Shown here piece after piece: positions 59,339 through 64,000 of a stretch of 64,000 bases of DNA (the first letter of the stretch is position 1; each line of letters starts with the position of its first letter). The stretch is from assembly GCA_002633005.1 (NCBI GenBank), contig NMRA01000150.1:30071-94070 (forward strand). The letters run 5' to 3'. This stretch comes from Phoronis australis. Taxonomy: Eukaryota > Phoronida > Phoronidae. Under the pieces are notes generated by a model. It worked only from the letters and a program-made list of their open reading frames with translations, did no database searches and was not told the origin of the DNA. Made by a program: the position numbers and the translations under genes.

Positions 59339-59675
59339 GTTGACTGACTTGTAAACAAAAGCAAACGACGACCGAACTTATCACAACCGAGGTAGAACAA
59401 TGACTGACTCGACAGCCCTCACAGTCAGACTATAATGAAAAGAAATTGGCGTGAAACTCTTGCTTCCCAAAACGTCACTTCCGGAGTAGAGGACGAGAAA
59501 TTAATCAAATTATGAAAAGCTGTAAGTAAGTGAAAAATGTGTCTGGGATAATCAACGAACTTTATTTTTGCTAAAAGTGACATGAAAAAAGTTTGCCTTC
59601 GCCTTAAGGAGAATTTCAGGTAATTTGCTTGAATCGAAACTGTATTGTGAGTCAAGCATTCAAGTTGCCGTATCA

Positions 59676-60138
59676 ACGATTGCGAGGCAGTCAGTCAGCG
59701 AGTTTTCGGCCTGGGGTTTCCGCACAATTTTCTGTAAAATGATCGTAATTTAACAGCAAAGTTTGATAACAATGCACCACAATTTTGTAGAAAGTCTGTC
59801 GTAGGTTGCAGATACGTCACAGTGCGTAAATATGATGACCCTAGGTGCTTACCGGTATTAGGGCTAATACGGCAGTCATACTTCTAATGATACTTTCCTG
59901 TTCTTTTCAAATTTTTCAGACACAGTGGTAAAATCTTTTGTAAATCTTTGGGCGGCTGCAGTCATTTTTGTCATTTCAATTCTGTAAACCTCATGTTATG
60001 ATTGAAAGTTTTATCAATTTAGAGAGGCTGCCTAATACTTATATTTTGTCAACTAATTTAATGAGTACCCATCGCTTCTGTTGTTCTTGTTGTTTACAGT
60101 GACAGTTATTTAAATTTATTTTATGCTTCTTTCTACAG
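59676..60138 (+). other. ADK intron 7, 3' part
   Basis: Nothing recognised before the exon 8 acceptor. Confidence 0.35.
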
Positions 60139-60174
60139 GAAGCTGCGACCTTTGCAAAAGAACAGAATTTTGGG
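60139..60174 (+). CDS. ADK: Adenosine kinase, exon 8 (last in window)
   Basis: 36-base exon, EAATFAKEQNFG, residues 238-249, between TTCTACAG and GTAAGT. With exon 7 it completes FGNETEAATFAKEQNF, which is typical of ADK. The enzyme transfers phosphate from ATP to adenosine to make AMP. The remaining third, including the anion-hole and catalytic Asp region (GAGD), is not in the window. Confidence 0.93.
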
Positions 60175-60591
60175 GTAAGTATTGCTATACATCATTTGTG
60201 CCAGATTTGCTTGTGCAGTTAAAGTTCTCCAGGTTTGGAAAAAATCACAAAATTGATCTTTTTCATTTTTCAGAGGCTTCTAGCATTGCTATGAATGTTG
60301 ACAATTTCTCAGAAACAAAGCATGAAGGTAGCTATTGGATTAAACTTAAAAATTACTAAGCATTTATTTAGCGTATGGGTACTGGAGCAGGGGTAAATAT
60401 CGTTAATTATAATTCACACCTTTCTAAAATTCAACATTTTCTGACAAAATTGAACTTTGTGGTTTGAATTATAGTCTATTAGGTCAATGTTAGAGCTCCA
60501 GTTATGTTTTCTGAAGTTTATATTTGCTTCTAACTATGAAAACAGGAATCAAAACAAAAAAGTTAAAGGATTGTCGCTGATAAAAATTAAA

Positions 60592-61020
60592 CTGTGCAGG
60601 CATAAATATGTGAGCGCATTATGCCATCATCCCTATCCTTCTGGTATCCGCTACTCTGTCTCCTAATCCCTTTGATGTATGTTCAGGAAATTTTGCAGAT
60701 ATATTCCTTTTATGGATGAGATGGCATGAGCAAATTTTCGTACCGATTCAACTGTGCCCCATAGTAGCATTTTTAGTTTTTTACATTTCAGGTGTTCTTG
60801 ATGGATTTTCATAAAATTTAGCAATTCGGCATCTATTAGTGAGATGATGCTACCTTCCTGTTCTCGAATGGATTTGGGGGTATTAGCGCCACCTAGTAGC
60901 CATTTTTACTGTTTTTGAGTATGTTTTTGGTGTCTGGCCCTCTATCAACCTAACCACTCCAAAGATATTTGTGAAATTTGGCGTACATGTTTCTACAGCA
61001 AAGAGGATGGCTGACGATTG
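60592..61020 (+). repeat. R4-type repeat block
   Basis: Shares R4 landmarks: GAGCGCATTATGCCATCATC, CTATTAGTGAGATGATGCTA, GCCACCTAGTAGCCATTTTT, CCCTCTATCAACCTAACCACTC. Isolated, about one unit. Confidence 0.75.
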
Positions 61021-63918
61021 TCAGGCGATTTCGACTACTCTTTTTTCTTGTATAACTTATTCACTAACTTATGTTATGTTAGAAAGTAAGCATGCATATC
61101 ATTCCATTGTATTCAATACCTTTGTAATCAACTATGTTGCCAGGAAAAAACAAAGCACTTTTTTCAGAATCGCCAGTTTGCTCTGACTTAGCTTTTCAGT
61201 GGAGCTCTTTATCCATGCAACTCAGCCCTGTTACAATCTTGGGATGACACACTAAAGATATCTGCTACTGGCAAAGCCATACTTTACCGCTGTTGCCATA
61301 GCACGTCCACTGTATGTTACTTCTTGTACAAACACCCTATCCTAAACAACTATCATCATTTTACGTTGAGGCGTTTCCATAGTACTTCCACTGTCTACAC
61401 ACTATTCACTGTAGATACAGGTGCTAACAAGTTTCAGGCCCATAGCCAGCGATGAGCAGGGGTTGGTTCGAATTTCTAGAATGGTGGACCTTTGATATTT
61501 TGCAAATGTCGAAACTGTAGTTTCCGATAAGACCCTTGATGCAGCTTAATTACGGGGAAATCTGTATACATGACCATGACTCACAACTCTATGTTCCTGA
61601 GCTGAGACGGAATTTGTAATACCAGAAATGAGGATGCTGTGACGGTTGTTCACAAAGAACGGTACTCAAATTCGGATGTAATCTGGTCCAGAAAGAGAAC
61701 GTTCTCGCTTTACCTTCTGCCAAAATTTCAAATCGGGCATTACACCTCATTACATACACGGACGGAAATATGAAGTTAACTCGAAGAATGACTTGAAGAA
61801 AATGTTTATCTGGTTGTATTTTGCGTCTTACTTATTACATCACTGGAAATAGGAACACCCCACTTTTTCGAAGGCTTGCTACTTCGAAGGTTCACAACTC
61901 CGAAGGTTCACTGCTGATAATATCTAAAATTTCGGACTCGTGTGTAATTTTTATACTTTACATGCAAAAATAAACAATACTTCGGTTATTAGATGCATTG
62001 AGTGGTGTACCTATACCGAAAACAACGCCTGCATACTAAAAACACTTTCTTTGGATTTTATGCGCATGCGAAATTGCCCGCATGTCTTACTGTTGGCGTG
62101 TACTTTCGAATTTAAAAGAATGGAAACGCAAATACGTGTACACTCATGCATATCAATCCACCAATCCACAGTCAAAGTGGACCCTGGATGAACAACATAT
62201 TTACATTTTTGACGATCACTTTCATTTCGAAATTTGAAAATGCCTGCACTTTACCGTACTATGCTAGCAATTATACCCAAATAGCAAACATCAATTTTCG
62301 GCTGTTTTGTTTCTTAGTCGATTTTAAGGCATTCACAGCGCACTACTTTTTGGGAGCTCTCGCTGCTATATAGCTTACTTAGGTCATAGGACAAGAGTTC
62401 AATGCCTACATGTAAGTATAGATATTCACTTCCATACTCCCTTGTTACCCTTTAGTGAAGCCACCACGAGCGTTCAATGCTGATGAATAACGTAAAGCCT
62501 CCTCTTATCGTCTGCACGATCGTCATCTAAACAAACACCACTGAGGCGAAGTTGGCCGGGTACGACCTGATGCCATGCGAAGCGCTTTGAATCGAAAGCC
62601 AACTCCAAATTATTACTAACTTAGTTATCATTGTAGTTAGCAGTGCCAGTTGCTATCTTGTTGTTGTTGTTCAGCTATGTCCAATCTTTAACGGATATGC
62701 TAGGGCTGGGCCTTTTCCGCGGAGGGGGGAGCGGGGGTTCGATTGAACCCCCTGAACCCCCATGGCTACGAGCCTGATTTTTACTGTGACAGAGGTTGAC
62801 TCTCCATCTGGTCTGACTGAAATGGACTGGTGTTCTAAAAAATTAGTCCTGCTGCAGATGTGTGTGCTGATGAGTACCTTAGACACGTTTTCATTCGCTA
62901 TTTGCAGTTCTCATTTGAAAGACATTGATAATGTAATGAGGTCACAAAATAGACAGTTTACGCCTCTGTAGCACTTGACGGGTACACTTGTAGGTGTATA
63001 CTCCACTCAGATGTATTTCTGAGAAACTTCGTCAACTTGCCACAAATCTAAAAGTTGTTCTTATGTTAACATATAACGAGCTTATTTAAAAGGACATATC
63101 TGAAAAAATTACGCAATATGAAATGCATTTTGTTATAACAAAATACAGATGACAAAACATGATTGGCAATTTAAAGCAAACCATTCACGCCCACAAACAT
63201 ACACGCATGCATATCTCTGGTGGGTGTCATTTGCAACTCTAAGTTATCTCAAAATATATGCACCATAAGGGGCCAACTTTTGTTGAAATCGTGAAATGTA
63301 TTTTTTTGGTAAAATATATCTTTTTCAATATTGAAATAATCAAAACCTTTTTCCTTTTTTTTAAATATTCCATGATGGGAGTCGTCACCGCCTATAGATA
63401 TGAACTTTTCCTTAACATACATTTAGATTCATATTTTTATTGAGGAATTTGCTTGAAGGTTGGAATTATGAAAAGTTGTGTTGATGTTTTATTGTGAAAA
63501 ATCAGTACATGATTGACAACAATACAGGTACTTATTGCCGTGGTGTAGCTGGGAAGGAGGGTCCACCCCATGGCGCATCCCAATAGTAGGCTGGGCTATG
63601 ACATTTGAAATTGCTGGTGACTGGGGGGGAGGATAGCTGCTGCACCACTGAGTTACTGTAATATTTTTGGTGAATCTTTATGAAAATGTAAACCGTCACT
63701 AGTTGCGGTTAAAAAACAAAAAATGTACGGGTTTTACGATACATGACAATCTAAAGACGAGTTTGTTTTCGAATAACAAGTATATGTTTCCAGGTACATA
63801 GGAAGGTAAACATAAATTATTAGGGGCACCTATTATTTGTCCCCGGCCTGCTACCATTTTCACCCCGCCGCTATTCTCTCCTTCCTGTTCCCTGGTGGTT
63901 ACCACTATTCTCCCTGTT
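61021..63918 (+). other. ADK intron 8, no recognised feature
   Basis: No ADK exon with the expected TxDIxEIA continuation is found. Low-complexity GGGGGTTC / GAACCCCC inverted sequence near 62735-62765 is the only structure noted. Confidence 0.35.
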
Positions 63919-64000
63919 GCTACTTTCTCCCCCCAGTAGCCAATACTTTCCCCCCCAGTAGCCAATACTTTCCCCCCAGTAGCCAATACTTTCTCCCCCC
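63919..64000. repeat. C-rich 24-25-bp minisatellite at window edge
   Basis: Units of CCCCCAGTAGCCAATACTTT with 6-7 C runs, continuing past the edge. The minus strand has four G runs of six or more spaced about 18 bases. Confidence 0.9.

Larger units (their letters stand above)
58027..59607. mobile_element. Fold-back TTAA element with THAP sequences on both arms
   Basis: 1573 bp (58031-59603), ends AGGCGAAGGCAAC and GTTTGCCTTCGCC, TTAA on both sides, confirmed against the empty R2 copy. The arms are inverted over several hundred bases and both contain the same 5' leader and a THAP start codon: ATG 58537 on plus and ATG 59338 on minus. Most likely a rearranged, non-autonomous Kolobok-like element formed from two head-to-head 5' ends. 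Confidence 0.75.
56956..59675 (+). repeat. Dispersed repeat R2, copy 2, split by a TTAA element
   Basis: R2 sequence at 56956-58026 and 59608-59675 aligns with the uninterrupted copy at 29893-31035. The boundary phrase AAAACTTAATGAAGATTTC there corresponds to AAAACTTAA / TTAAGGAGAATTTC here. Confidence 0.75.

Noticed and set aside
60274-60327. Exon-like segment with acceptor and GTAGCT donor after ADK exon 8
   Set aside because: The required phase-0 reading hits a stop (TGA) after six codons, and the alternative reading does not resemble ADK.

Overview
The window is animal nuclear DNA. Protein-coding sequence is scarce, split into short exons with GT/AG introns, and embedded in dense mobile-element debris. 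The two host genes recognised are metazoan. The mobile elements (Ty1/copia, gypsy, hAT-like, Harbinger-like, THAP-bearing TTAA elements, a LINE tail, a tRNA-derived SINE) suggest a marine invertebrate, perhaps a mollusc or other lophotrochozoan; that placement is inference.

Host genes, all on the plus strand. The last coding exon of an AN1 zinc-finger protein (ZFAND5/6 type) lies at 2028-2163. Adenosine kinase (ADK) occupies the rest: exon 1 at 12225-12280, then seven exons at 32785-32859, 33249-33302, 41854-41935, 43631-43797, 53849-53954, 56242-56412 and 60139-60174. The eight exons join in phase into 249 codons. The C-terminal part, with the catalytic Asp, must lie past the right edge. Intron 1 is about 20.5 kb and intron 5 about 10 kb, almost all repeats.

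Layout. 0-12 kb: ZFAND 3' end, a LINE tail between 148-bp direct repeats, then a nest of elements (7773-11100). 12-32.8 kb (ADK intron 1): palindromic hAT-type MITE, Harbinger fragment, a tandem-repeat family (R3) split by an intact Ty1/copia element, a broken antisense gene of an uncharacterised multicopy family split by a gypsy-type element and a MITE, an inverted R3 copy, repeat R2, and a second broken antisense gene. 33-60 kb (later ADK introns): repeat R1, three TTAA-flanked elements with THAP remnants, an irregular array (R4) interrupted by a nested pair of elements, a 2.55-kb TA-flanked element, a 37-bp minisatellite, and a second R2 copy holding a fold-back TTAA element with THAP sequence. 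60-64 kb: a further R4 block, unrecognised sequence and a C-rich minisatellite running off the edge.

The copia element is the only mobile element that looks intact: one open gag-pol frame, LTRs that read identical, a 5-bp target duplication, and a primer site matching the anticodon arm of initiator tRNA-Met. Several insertions are polarised by a paralogous empty site or a restored reading frame, so part of the relative history can be read directly. No rRNA, functional tRNA, CRISPR or prokaryotic feature was seen. All alignments and translations were done by eye.
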